DNA from: Rotaria sp. Silwood1
Taxonomy: Eukaryota; Rotifera; Eurotatoria; Philodinida; Philodinidae
DNA: 64,000 bases
Reading direction: 5' to 3'
Assembly: GCA_905250075.1 (NCBI GenBank)
Contig: CAJNOP010000020.1
Coordinates: 2,474,862-2,538,861, forward strand
Below are positions 38,305 through 51,580 of this stretch, one piece after another (within the stretch, counting starts at the first letter, position 1; every line of letters begins with the position of its first letter). Under the pieces are notes generated by a model, which had not been told where the DNA came from, searched no databases, and saw only the letters and a program-made list of their open reading frames with translations. Made by a program: the position numbers and the translations under genes.

Positions 38305-39575
38305 TGTCCAAAAAGTCCATGCAATTCATATGCTATGAAACTGAAGAGTAACAACTACTTCATTTATTAAATATACTGATCTTCGCTAGCATTCACAAGT
38401 TGCCAACGATAAAGACAACTATTGATGTTATTAAAAAACAAGCGTCGAATCAACATCTATCGAATGACCCTCAGCAGTCATTATCATTTCGTCAGCAGCG
38501 CCAAAGACTTGCCATAAAGAAGTTTCCTCAAATCTGAGAACATGTACTGATCAGTAGGTGCAATACCAGCAAAATATGCACGATGATTCAATTTGACGAA
38601 GTCGGTGTAGAAAATGATAGTATATACAACGTTACTCTTGTGGACGAGCATGTTGTTATGAAGAAGTAGCAATCCATGATTGATTTTACCGTTGCATCTC
38701 TCTGGAATAGCACCACGTAGCTGCTCGATTAGTGATGTGTAGGAGAAGCCATTGATCGTCTCCTCACGAATGAAATAGACGGTGAGCAGCACGTCGTCTC
38801 TGTTTCAAAAAACTGACAAGTATAACTTTGCCTATTGATGGATTTGAGTTGGCGTGTCTTCTGCTGCTTTCTTCTAAACCTTGGCTTTCAGGTGGCTGAG
38901 CAAGCCATAGCAATACACGCATGACTCATCTCCGATTATGGCGCACTCTCTTGCAATAACGGCTGACTACATTTCACTCGTCTAGTACGTTGAAGGAAAA
39001 TCAAGAAGTTCAGTATCTAACGTATGTATACCTTGCGGATGTCCATGCGGTCGTTCATAGTCTTGTGTATCATAAGTTTTCGAGTGCTCACCTTGTTAGC
39101 GGCATGACAGACACAATTTTGTCCATCACGCATTACAATATGTTCAACGGCTTCAATGCTTGCATCAGTTGTTGGCATCGATGGGCGAACTCTTTCTAGT
39201 GCATCGTCAAAGTCATGTATTGAGACCTTGAATTAAGTTACCTAGTTTGAAACGATGCGGTATCCTGAAGCAGAGTTATGATAAACATTTTTCAGCTTCT
39301 TGATGATTTCAGTAGCATTCATTCCTTGTCGAATAAAACACTTTATGACTGCTCGAGACTTGATGTTTGACATATCTGAAACATAGACACACAGTTGTGA
39401 AAAGTAACTTTTTCGCACAAAATGATGCAGTTAACCAAAGAAGAAATACATCATGGTAAAAATTCACACTTTGCACAATAATATAAACGAAATATTTCAT
39501 GCACGCACACTCAGTGCAGTCATACATACTCTTTGAACAGTATGATACGTACGCACAATTTTTTAGGTCTTTAAC
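38305..39575 (-). mobile_element. Fossil mariner-family DNA transposon
   Basis: A degenerate transposase (38484-39373) is flanked by short imperfect inverted ends. The left end tgtccaaaaagtccatgc at about 38307 and the right end, on the minus strand, gacctaaaaaattgtgcg at about 39570, match at 11 of 17 positions in the core I aligned. Total length near 1.27 kb is the usual mariner size. Exact ends and TA target duplications were not settled. Confidence 0.75.
38484..39373 (-). pseudogene. Broken mariner transposase
   Basis: Reading the minus strand from 39373 gives the mariner N-terminal helix-turn-helix (SRAVIKCFIRQGMNATEI, then YRIVSN), interrupted by at least two in-frame stops near 39235-39245. 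It goes on to the RPSMPTTDASIEAVEHIV and MDIRKVYIR blocks. A frameshift follows; IIGDESCVYCYG holds the first catalytic aspartate region near 38930. The final open stretch (38792-38484) shows LLLLHNNMLVH, where the family has HDN, then APTDQYMFSDLRK matching the family's LAPSDYHLF block. The second catalytic aspartate is therefore asparagine. Stops, frameshift and missing catalytic residue all show a long-dead copy. Confidence 0.85.
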
Positions 39576-41473
39576 ATTTATAATGACTAAGATTCTCTTG
39601 GACGCAGTCTTTGGTTCACTATTGTATATGAATGCTGTGGCTATCCGATAGAGCAATCAGATATCTTGCCATTTCGTAATAAAAACAATTGTATTAAATA
39701 ATCTCCTTTACAGAGAATATTAAATACACTAAGAAATGGTTTATCTATATTAAAGTTTGAAAAAAAAATTAATAAACTTTATCTATTATAGAAAAATTCA
39801 TTGACAATTTGATTAAATTAGATTATATAGCGGAGCGATTAATAAAATTTATTTTCGATATAAAACTTATCTCAACAGAATATTCATAGATGCCAGTATG
39901 TAGAATAACGTAGTACTATGCGTTGCATTTTAAAATAAAATGAACAGTAAATTCAATAATTCTAATCGAAAAATCAGTGAACATATTTTTTTGTAAATTT
40001 AATTAATGAGAAGTCTACATTTTAAACTAGACTTGACTAATATTATTAGTAAAGAATCGAATTACAAGATCTCTTAAGCACACAAAGTAGTTTGTCTCTG
40101 TAGAGAAAAAAACCATCCCTTTCTTAATCTTATTGACAAGCTTCTGTATTTTTTCTAGCCTAACTATAATATTACAACAGGTATGTTTTAAAACATAAAC
40201 CTTTTTTTGAAAAACATGAATTTTTTTTGCAAAAATTTTTATGTCAATATGAATGAATTTATTAATTCTAATTTCGTAATACTAACTGTTTGATACCTTT
40301 GCATGAGTCTCGAGACTTCTCAGAACTTCACATCATTTGTATATTTTTTATCTAAAAAATGATAAAGTTTTCCTGGTGATTATAATTATGATTGGTAATT
40401 GTATCTAAAATGAATATTCAACGAAAATTTAAAATCATAAGAATTCAAGCATTTTCTTTTCAGTCATGGGTTTTTGTTAGAAAGGTCGTATCTAACCTTT
40501 TTTCTTTAGATAGAAGGTAAAGTATTAAATGAATAAAACTTCATGATTTTATTTCAATATTATTATCTTAATAATTTGAAAAACATTGAAATGATATAAT
40601 ATTGTAAAATTGTAGAACATTTCTCAATCACAGAGAGAAAATAATTATTCGATAAACTAAAAAATACAAAAGAAAAAAGATTATATCAAACACGTAATAT
40701 TCATTTTATTCTATTACTAATCGAAACTAGTTTGATCAAACGGAGTGATTAATCAATAAAAACATTGAGTAAGCAATTTCAAGCTTTAATGAAAAGAATA
40801 TTTTATGCATGTTCTATAACTATTGATTAGAAGCACACGTTTCATAAGACAATATTTACTTACATATACCATTTGTAACAATATTTGATCAACTACCACT
40901 TCATTTAAAACTCTAATGTATTCTATATATTTTTTGATTCATTTCAAAATAGCTTACATAAAAAGCTTTCCATTTTCATAATTTATAGTTCATTTTTCAT
41001 TATTCGAAAACAATTAAGAATATAATCATTTGTCAAATAATTTATTTAACAAAACATTTAAGTATATAATAAAATTCATATCTCGTGAGATTGTACATTA
41101 CATCGGTATTTAGACGAAACAAAAACAAAAAAAACTGACAATAATTTCTTATTCTTTTTTTTTCTCGCATAAAGACCAAGAACAAAATACAAAATAGAAT
41201 TCTCTGTATTATATGTAGCGAATAGGAGGATGAAAAAGGATGACGATGAACAAAACGATTTAAAGGGTAAGTATGCAGCAAAAAACAAGAGAAAGCGAAA
41301 TAGACCAAGAGAAAGAGAAAAAAAAAAGAAGTCAAGCAATAGCGTAGGGATGTATGTAAGATGGAATGTATGTGTCAAATATCTACAGGTAGACATATGA
41401 AAAAAAAAAGCAAAACACGAGAAAACGAAACAAAACACAAATTTAAAAAAAAAAAAAACGTTTTCTTTTTATT
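39576..41473. other. Intergenic region downstream of FoxA
   Basis: About 1.9 kb of A+T-rich DNA. The part next to 41473 is probably the FoxA 3' untranslated region. The open frames at 41042-41438 on the minus strand are T/F-rich low-complexity read-through of that region and not credible proteins. Confidence 0.55.
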
Positions 41474-41883
41474 TCACAACGCAGTTGGTTGTGTTGCATA
41501 CATAGCCGAATGATGATAATAATCGCTTGATGATGATGGAACAAAAGCTGTTTGTGGTAATTGTGATGCATAATATGCATTTAATGCTGCTGGATTATCA
41601 CCAAAACCTTGATGCATTATAAGTGTATTAATAGCAAATGGTGAATAACCAGTAAATGTATGTGGATCAAATGACATTTGATTAAATTCACACTGTTCCT
41701 GTTTAAGTTGTTTAACACCAACAGCTGAACCTGATGATGATGAAAGTTGTAAATTACGAGAATCAGGAGATTCAGATGCTTAAAAAAAAATAAAATAAAA
41801 TATTTTTATCATATATAATTAAAGAAAAATTTACCTGCTAATGCTTGTTGTTGTTGTTGTTGATGTTGCATATATATTGATCT

Positions 41884-41925
<42 letters not shown>

Positions 41926-43128
41926 ATGTTGCATAAGTATTAATTGTTCATCACATGATTTATCTGATGCTGATGAAAGTGGACTTCGTTGTCCACTACC
42001 TGTTGATGTTGTTGATTTATCAAGACTATTATTTATACCATTACGTCGATTATTATTATTTGAATCACGATCATGTTGTATACGACATGATATTTCACGT
42101 TTATTACCTACAAAAGCTTTTTTTAAATTCGGCAAAAAAAAATTCAAATTTAACAAAAAAAAAACAAGAGCAAATGATTTAAAACTCACATTTAAAGCGT
42201 TTTTGCCGTCGAAGATAACATCCATTTTCAAACATATTTGTTGCATCTTGATGTAACGTCCAATAAGAACCTTTACCTGGTCTATTGAAAAATAAACAAA
42301 AAAAAACGTTTCTTCGTTTTCTTGTTTTTTTTTTATCTTCGAAGCGAAAATAGCAAATAAAAATTACCGATCAGGACTTCGTGGTACTTTAACAAAACAA
42401 TCATTAAAACTTAATGAATGACGAATAGAATTTTGCCATCGTTGTTGATTTTGACGGTAATATGGAAATGAATCCATAATAAATTGATATATTTCAGACA
42501 ATGTACACATACGATTTGCTGATAGTTGTATAGCCATTGTAATTAAAGATATATAACTATTTAGAAAAAAAAAAATATACACATAATAACATAGGTTAAG
42601 ATAAGAAAATGACGGATTTCCGTTGCAAAAAAAAAAATAAAAATAAAAAGCTTTGATAAAATACCTATATGGTGGTTTAGCACATGCATTAAAATTTCTT
42701 CTATATGCTGTAGCTGCAGCTAATGCTGCAGCATTATTTGTAACATTATTAACTGGCATTGTTGGTACTTGTCCATTAGTTATAACTGTTGTTGAACTGT
42801 TATTTGTTTTATCATTAATTTGTTGATTTTGATAACGTGTTGGTGAAAGTGTATGAAGAACATTTAATGATGAATGTGTTCCATAAGGTGGTGATGATGA
42901 AGTTGGTTGTTGTTGTTGACCATTATTATAAACCATAGATAAAGATGTTGGTGATAATGTTTGACCATTATTATTGACTAGTTGTTGTTGATGATGATGA
43001 TGTGATGTTGGTGGCGGTGGTGGTGGTGGTACAAGTGTATATTGTCCAGTTGGATTATTTCCATAGGGTGATTGTTGATAACAACAATTCGTTTGATAAT
43101 TCCCTGATGTTTTCGGTGATGATGACAT
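41474..43128 (-). CDS. FoxA: FoxA forkhead transcription factor
   Basis: Forkhead pioneer factor of endoderm and foregut development. Exons: 43128-42665, 42556-42368, 42281-42190, 42107-41835, 41778-41474; 440 residues. The N-terminal 150 residues are rich in S, P, Q, N and H, with a P8 run and an HHHH run. The forkhead domain spans about 150-248: [16 protein letters not shown] (split by intron 1), [67 protein letters not shown]. That is nearly the FoxA consensus and excludes other Fox classes. A long Q/H tract lies at about 305-338. The C-terminus has [11 protein letters not shown], similar to the FoxA HPFSINNLM transactivation motif. An acceptor-like tatttacag ends only 4 bp before the ATG, so a 5' untranslated exon or trans-splicing is likely. 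Confidence 0.96.
41840..41930 (-). repeat. Coding CAA/CAG-type repeat (polyglutamine tracts of FoxA)
   Basis: Plus strand shows tgttgttgttg blocks broken by gatgttg, coding on the minus strand for glutamine runs separated by histidine and a short SIYM insert. Such triplet tracts vary in length between alleles. Confidence 0.85.
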
Positions 43129-46100
43129 GGAACTGTAAATATATTTAAAAAAAAAGAAAAATTAATGTTTATTTATACTATATTTAAATTAACTATCTAT
43201 GTTCATCTGTCAATAGAAAAAAAAAAAATTTATTTATATTAGTTTTGTTAATATGTACTTATGATCGGATAGACACACACACACATACTTTTTTTTTTTC
43301 TTTTTTTTATTCAACTTCTTGAAAAAATCTTTATGTATATATGTGTACGATACGTGCGTGTACACGCGCGTGGATATGTTTGTGCGTTACAAATAAATGG
43401 AAACAATATTTGCTTCGTGCGTCGTCGTTGCTGACTGCTGCTGCTTGCTAGAATAATATTGGCTCCTTCTTCTTCTTCTTCTTCTTCTTCTGTAGATTTT
43501 ACATCTCTTTATCAAGAAAAGAGAGAAAACGAGAGAGAGAGAGGGAAGAAAAAAAAAAAAAAAAGAAAACTTACTTCTTCTTCTGCTCGATCGTGAAAGA
43601 ATAAAAAGTCCTATACTGCAATTATTAATTTGAGACATAGAGGGGAGAGAGAAAGAGAAAGAGAAACCTTCTCGGAATTTTTTTTTTTTTGCTTCTCTAC
43701 TCTTAACGACCTTCAACCAATCGTAATGTTGTTTTTCTATTGGCCAATCATATTCATTTTGTAACAGCATTAAACGAATCAAATGATAAAATATATATAT
43801 CTTGACAAACATCTTCATCAATAAAATATTCGGTTACTTTTTTTTTTTGTTTGAAAAAAAAAAAGAATAGGAAAAGAAAAATTCTAAGATACTTTTTTCT
43901 GGGAAAAATAACGATGATAATGAGTAGGTGTTATGAAATGTAATCGGATTGATTGTATAGGACATGATCATACTTGAAGTTTTGACAAAATTAATTTATT
44001 ATATACTTGATAAAATTGAAATGTGGAAGTGGCAATAAATATCTACTTCTTCAATATTTCGAGTAACTGTGATAACAATATTTGTTTGTTTTATATTATC
44101 TATAAGCTTCTCTTAGTTAGTTATCTATTGATTTTTTTTTAAACGGATAGTAAAGATATACGTATGTATATATATTGTTTTTTCGCGGTGTTTTTTTGTC
44201 TCTAAGCCGATCTTTAATGATGAAAGTAGTTTTTCTTTTCTATTTTTGTGGGTCATTCAAAAAGAAATGAATGACCCTGATGATTTACATGTAAACGAAT
44301 AAATCCTTTTTATAAACATTTCCTTCATAGTTATATAGAAAGCGTGATACCTTCGATGTTTGTCATATCTAACAAGAATGTATAGATGATTCGTTATACT
44401 GGTCATTCTCTCTTTCTTCATGTACGTGTGCAAATTGAGCAAACACAATGATAGTAGTCATCGTATCTAATCCCGCCCTGACGTGCGTATATATTCTAGG
44501 CTAGGTTAGAAAAAAAAAAGGGGATGGACTGCATGTGTTGTTGCATTTCCGTTTTCTTTTTTTACGTTTTGAATGCAAATTGAGGAAGAAGCTTTGAATA
44601 CCTTGAATAATCACGTATTAATTTTCTATTGGATTATTAAAATAAGTGAAACTATGACAATCAAGAAGGTGTGATACAGAAACAAAAAGAAAAAGAAAAT
44701 AAATCTTAACACATCGTTAGATATGATAACTCTCTCACCTGTATAAGAAGTTTTCATTTTTATTCTTATATATTTTTTTTTTTCGTTGCTTTGTCGATCA
44801 ATCAAATTCGCATCAAATTTATTCGTGTATTCTAACTGACATATAACAATAATATGTTCAAAATGAACCTGTCTGTCGTTGTATATACACAATATAGTTC
44901 TTGATTTTTCTTTTTTTTTTTTTTCTTCTTCTTCTTCTTCTTTCTCATCGTTCGTCTTTCTCTTCCATATATATGATTCTCATTTTCAAAAAGTAAATTT
45001 TAGTTAAGAGAACAAGAGAGAATATATGTATGCATATATGTGTATATTAATGTAAAGTTTTTGTGAGTCACGTACAACATAGAAGACAAAGTTAATTCTA
45101 AACACTTTCTTAACGTATTTTTTGTCATCATTGACAAGTATGTAAATATGTTCGGTACACAATGTTTGTTGATTACGGAGGGAATAATATTAATATTTCT
45201 TAACAGTATTTAGATAATCAAGATTTAAAAGCACTTACTTTCTTTTTCCTTTAATCTTTTCTGTTGTTTTTCTTTTTACTGATTTCTAAATATCTTTGAC
45301 GAAAAAAGAAAAAAGAAATTATGTACACGGTTGTCTAAGATAAATAGACGAATAAAAGTAATTTGAGAATTGAAGCATAGAAGAGACATACAAACTTATA
45401 AGAAAAAGAAACTAAAAAGAAAGAATCTTTCATTCAGATATTCATGCCATTAAATGAAGTTGAACGAATGACTTCATTAGTAGTTTCAAATAAGTATTTT
45501 CTAAGGATTCATTGTACGTGACACGACTTGTAATCAATTGTCGATGTTAAATATAATGAAAGTGAGTGAAATCTTTTGTTTTTCTAATGAATAAAGCTCC
45601 TAAATAAGCAGATCGATTTTGTATGACAATTCGTTTTTCTTTTTCTTATATTCTCTATATGATATGTCAAGACGTAAAAATAATACTCTATTTGATCAAA
45701 AGAACTAGTTTTTTTTTTTTTTTTTTTGTCATTTCACACAGGTGTCTTTAAGTCAATGTGTTGATGATGATGATGAGTCTCTTTAAAGTGAGAACAAACA
45801 TTCTTTTGGTTAAAATGATTCACTGCTTTATATTTCAATCACTTTTGATCATCAAATGAATAACAAACATTAATCCATTTCCTTTTTCACTACAAACTGT
45901 GAAAATATAAAAATGCGGATGTACAAAAAAAAGAAAAAAAAATGAGAAAAGAAGGATTTAGTAATTTATAATTTGTTAAGATTTTTCTTCTTCTTCTTCT
46001 CTTCTTTCAATGCTTTTATCACATTTGATCACTTGACAACGACAATCAGCTCTTGTTCGGATGAGTGTATATGTGTACTCTACTTAGTTTGGTGTTGACT

Positions 46101-49100
46101 CTCGAAGCTTAACATAAATTCCTCGTTTTCTTTCTCTTTTTTTCATTCAATACATAGCTTTGCCAAATATACTTGAAGAAGTGTGCGTGTAGAAACAAGG
46201 TCAAAAATGAATTGAGTCGAAGCTTCATTCAAACAAAAGATCAAGCAATCTTTTCTTTTTTTTTTTTTTTGATTAACATTGTTCCGCCTAGGAAAACTAA
46301 GGATTAACTCTTCCCATTTTTTATTGACTTTACATTTTTTTAGAAGGGGGGGAGACAACAACAACTACCAGATGGTTTTTTTCTCTTCAATTCAATTTAA
46401 GAATGTACATATAGAAGAAGTTTATTCATTAAAAATGAGCATAGAATAAACTTCTAGTCACACCTCATCATCATACATCAATTTCGGATCGTGACGAATA
46501 GGAATACGAGACCAAATACGGAGACGTTTGTTCAGAGTAAATATACGAATGATGTCTATGGTTAGTTCCGTTGTCGCATTCGATTGATGATCGATCAAAT
46601 TGTGTTCGTTAACATAGGAGAATAGGATGGAAGAGAAGATGATTAAAATTTACATTCGATTTCCTCTAACTGACATCACAAGTAAATACGAAAAAAAAAG
46701 AAAAAGCAAAGCAAAGCAAAGCAAAGCAAATTCATTCGATTTCCGTTCAGACTTACTTTAACATCCATTTATGCATTATTTTTCTTTTTTCTTTTTTTAG
46801 AAAATGTCGAAAAAAAAAATCTTTTTCAAGAGTTCACTGTAATCGGATCATAGGCCTTCAGAAAAAAAGTAATCGATACCTGAACGAAGGTTTCTTGGCG
46901 TCAGTCAATATTTGCTTTTCCCGTTCTATGGATATATATATATATCAATGTACGCCTTAATAAGATATCGATATGAACGACAAGAATGAGACGACGAAAA
47001 AAAAAAAACTGAGATGAGTATACAATGACATCTGTTCATTATTCAATAATTTAAGAGCTAAAAAAAAGTCTTGATAGACATTATTAGTTTTTACTTTTGT
47101 ATATATAGGTCTCATATTGAATAAAAGTATGTTTGAGAACAAACATTATTAAAACATTGTATACATGTTCTGTCAATCATTATTATAGGTATGTTTTATT
47201 TAATTGAAAAACTCGATCGATTGTGGTGGTTCTTTTTTCTTTTCATTTGATAAAAAAAAAGTATTAAAAATAATTTTTATAATGATAAGAACAACAACAG
47301 AAAAAAAAAATAGAATATGTGTTAATGAACCGAACTAAGAATATTTAAATTAAGAAACAAATTGTTTTTAGATAAATGAAAGAAAAAAAGGGAATTAAAA
47401 AGGCTGTTCAAATATTTGTTGAATAGAAGTAAACAGTTGCAGTTTTGATGCAAAAAAAAAAGAAAACGGGAAATTACTTATTCCGATCCATCACCGGTCC
47501 AGTTTAGGTATAATCTTTGATAAATTTTGAAGTATTTTGCTATATGAAACAATACAGTTGTAACCAATTTTAATCGAATCTAATTATACTTTTATTTCTA
47601 TTTCGTATTATTTATTTATTTGTTGATTTTGTTTGACACAAAATACTTTTTTTTTTCTGATAAAAAATATGAAAATAAATCTTGCTTGATTTTCTTGATA
47701 AAAAAATAATCGATTAATCAAACAATAGAACATGAATAACATTATGAAAAATATTTCAATGTTTCGAATGAAAATTTTTATTGGCAATAACGATTGATAA
47801 ATTATTACTTGAAGTATTATGTAGTTTAAACTTCTGTTTTATTACACGATAATTTTTATCTTAATTCTGAGTTAAGTGTCTAAACTTATTCTGGTAAATA
47901 TTTTATGACAAAATATTTACAATAATAACTAAATGTAGATTGTGCATTGTAAACGTCGATTTAGACGAATTACTTGATTATCATTCGAACATTTATAACT
48001 CAAACTTGGAATATATATATATATGCATATAAGTTTATCAGTATTTGTTATACCATTCATAATTGTATCATTTCATAACAGATACATAGTTATATCGAAA
48101 AATTATAAATGTTCAATCACTGATGGTATTGAAGATATAGTAAATAAATTTTTTGTCATTCGAACAATTAAATGAATGACTTTCTATGTTTTATTATTCC
48201 AATTAGTTTTGCTAAAGATTCAAAAAACAAATTAGTGAATTGGTACTAAATTTTTATTATGCCTTTTATGATAATGAGCGATGTAAAAGAGTGCATAATG
48301 TGAACTATACTTTCATCGAGCACTGTAATTGAAATTACAAAATTTGAGTAAATTTCATAAATCGATAAGAAATCTTATATTTAAGATTGATTCCGTAGAC
48401 AAAATCTATTAATATACCTCTTTTTTTTTATTTCTAGATCTTTTTTCTTATTCGTAATCAAATGAGAATGTAAACATTGTAAAGCTTCACAAAAAATTAC
48501 CATAACTTCATAGCGAAACAATCGTTGAAATGTTTATATTGATTTCTTTTTGTTTTTTTTTATATTTATTTAGTCAATAAAAGTTAATATAATAGCAACT
48601 AAAATAAAAAAAAAATATTTTGTTTTAAAAAACCCAAAGTCAGTTTTATTCTCAATAATATCTTTGGATTAAAACCATGAAAAGCGAGATTTTCCTATTA
48701 AATTAAATATAAATATTACCACATTATTTCTTAGACAAAACGAACCTTAATTTTGCAAACGTATTAATACTAATGATAAATATAGAAGAATTAGATTATT
48801 CAAATAATATTCTTGTTTTTATGACTGATCAGTTCGAATTGAATTAAAGAGCAGACTCTTGACTTTTTTAGTGATTAAAAAGAAAAAAATGAAAAGAAAT
48901 AAAAATAGATTTGGATATATTTGAATTAACTATTTGTGAACAAATTCATCGATCTCTCTTATACGATGAACTATAAATTCTATTGATTGTGATTCGATAG
49001 AACTTTAATTATAAGTATGATTTCATTTCAATAATATAATTAGATTTGTTTGATTATTTTATCTTCAAATAAGAACAATATGTTCAAACAAAAAAAACAA

Positions 49101-49232
49101 AACAACAATTTCAAGAGATTTTTTTTCTTATTTTTATTTGTAATAACAAAACAGCCAAATTAAACGATTTCAGTTTCCTAGAAAATTAAAAAAAAACAAC
49201 AAACAAATAATTAAGAAAAAAAATAAGAAAAA
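43129..49232. other. Six-kilobase gene-free region upstream of FoxA
   Basis: No supported coding sequence. It is rich in simple tracts: (ctt)n at 43467-43492, GA-rich 43520-43570 and 43640-43672, (ctt)n at 44922-44942, a T-run at 45711-45727, (aaagc)n at 46704-46729 and (ta)n near 46930. It is the largest coding gap in the window next to a developmental regulator, so it probably holds FoxA control elements or a 5' untranslated exon (inference). The part near 49232 lies downstream of IMP3. Confidence 0.6.
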
Positions 49233-49900
49233 TTAAAATACCATGTCTTGATATTCTAATAATTGTCTTCGTATTGCTGAATTATCAGTCCATGAAATAA
49301 AATCTTCTGTATTTCTATAATTGAAAAGAAGAACAAAATTTTTCAAATAGTTTTTGTTTAAAGAAAAAACGTCAAGTATTTACCTAGTAATAAGAAATGC
49401 TGGATCAGTAACAATATCAGGTCCAATACGAATATGTCCTTGTTCAATAAATTTAACTGCTGCTGGTAAATGTTGTGCCATATGATTACGTGTCATAACA
49501 ACAGGTAAACGACGTCGACAAAATCGACTAGCAGTTATTTTATCAACTAATTCGAGATTTTCTTTTGTTGGTATTAAACCAATTGAATGTCTTTGAAATA
49601 AATATATTTTAAAATTAAAAGAATATTTTAGTTGTTTTTTTTCTTTTTGTCTTACAATTTTTCTAATAATGTACGTGTTGCTTCTATTCGGAATGGATCA
49701 TTTGGATCTAATTCTTTTATTTTACGAGCTAATTCACGTATTCTTCGTGATAAATCATTATATTTTGTGTAATCTTCACGTTTTTGTATGTGAAATTTAC
49801 GCATAACAGTTACTTCATGTAAATTTTTATCAACTTCCCAATTGATAAAATCAACTTTTTTTAATAATTTACGTTCGTGAAAACGTAATTTTCGTACCAT
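49233..49900 (-). CDS. IMP3: U3 snoRNP protein IMP3
   Basis: Nucleolar component of the SSU processome (with IMP4 and MPP10), needed for 18S rRNA processing. Exons: 49900-49656, 49590-49384, 49314-49233; 177 residues against 184 in human. Strong matches: [95 protein letters not shown] and the C-terminal LEYQDM. The S4 RNA-binding fold lies at about residues 105-170. A very good acceptor (attttttcag) ends 22 bp upstream of the ATG. The 3' end is close to the stop, with the next 6 kb empty. Confidence 0.97.
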
Positions 49901-51580
49901 GATGACTTTTTTTTTTTATTATCTGAAAAAATAGAAAATAATATAGAAAAAAAAACAATGAATATGAACAATGTTTTTATGAAATTTTTATTCTTTCGGT
50001 GTTAGTCGATAAGAACAAATATTAAACGAATTCATTTTGTTTTGGAAGGAAAACTTTGTATTTTCTGTAGCCTTTTTATATAAGCACCATGTATTTTTTT
50101 TGCTAAACTTACATAGAGCCTTCTAATTGTTTTTCGCTGAAGAACAAACCGATTACACAAGATTATGTGAACATTTTAGATTCATTGTATATGTTTATAA
50201 AATTTTTACTATACACTAGGTTTAATAACACCTACGACGAAACAACTTCAAATGTTGGACACCAATCGATCTTCTAATTTGTGTGTATATAGAACTCGGT
50301 GAGAATAGTGGAAACCAAAAAGAAATCGTGCCTTGTGGAGTTGTGCTTGTTCTATTGAATTTTAGACCTCACAACAATCTACTGGTCAAAGATCAAGGAC
50401 ATCAGTTCGACATGAAGTATTGCTCTTAAATAAGCCTCATTGTTATTAGATTGATCTGAAAGGTACCGGTGCTTCATGAAATGTCCAATGATTAAGAAAC
50501 TTCCATTTTGCATAGAAAAAAAGTTCGAACGTCAATTTCTTTGGTCATTGAATATCTAGAGAAGAAATCATGCATTTCAAGAAAATCATTCAGAGCAATC
50601 TAATAATGGTGAGACTTACTTATGGACACAATTTCAGATCAAACTTGTGTCTTACGATCTTGAATCAGCTAGTTTGCATTAACTCAAAAATTTAGTAAAC
50701 GGTCGTAACTCCGGAAAAATAAGATACAAGCACGAGTCCTTTTTGTTTTCTACTGATCTTAACTAATACTTCATGTTGACAAATTATGAGCTCGATCGAT
50801 GTCTTATGGTTGAGGACCCTTCCTCTTTAGTTCCAATAATTCTTTTACCATATAAGAACTAACCTAATGTTCAAAAGTATTTACTTATTTGAACTAAGAC
50901 AATAGCTTCTCACACTTATCATTTCAGGCTCATATTTAATCGCGACAAAAACTGGAATCAATAGAGTTGGTTTCAGTAATTAAAAGTTGAAGAGCAGAAT
51001 CTACTGAATCTTCCTTTGAGCAAGCAGAAAAATATAACAAATTCTCGAGGCAAACAATTTATAAGTTAAATCATCATCTATTGATTAACATAATATTAAA
51101 TTTTCAAAAACAGATAAACTGTCTTTAGTTTTTTCGAGAGTTTCTCCGAAAGATCGCTTTCGTCTGGGATTGCCGCTCCAAGATCTAAATCAATGCATTG
51201 ATCAGCGGCGCCGGCTCAGTCGATTGACTTATATTTCAAGCGTGCCGTTTCAGTCTATGAGCATATTCTCTATGCGTAATTCAAAATGCCGTCATTCTCA
51301 ATATAAAACTATGAAAAGAATAATCTAAAATTTCTTGCAAAAAAATAATAAAACAAAAAGATTTTTACACCTGCTTGATTAATATTTATTTAAATATCGT
51401 CTGTGCATTTATTGCACATCTCAACTCATTGTTTTACAAAACAGAAAAAGAAAAAGAAAAAAACAAAACCAACCGGATGAGTTTACGTAATGAATACATA
51501 AGATTAAAAAAAAGGTGAGAAAAAAAAAATAATAAAGTATTTGATTTTGCTTCAAAAAATAATTTTTTTTTTCATTTTAT
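49901..51580. other. Intergenic region between CREBL2 and IMP3
   Basis: About 1.7 kb without a supported gene. It has a copy of the foldback-arm motif near 50703-50740 and a markedly G+C-richer islet at about 51140-51290. Neither is explained by a gene I recognise. Confidence 0.5.

Noticed and set aside
41042..41438. Two overlapping minus-strand frames of 97 and 120 codons
   Set aside because: Phenylalanine- and leucine-rich low complexity downstream of the FoxA stop; most likely its 3' untranslated region.
43387..43821. 144-codon frame upstream of FoxA with an arginine run
   Set aside because: The arginine run is the reverse reading of a ctt microsatellite, and the rest is low complexity.
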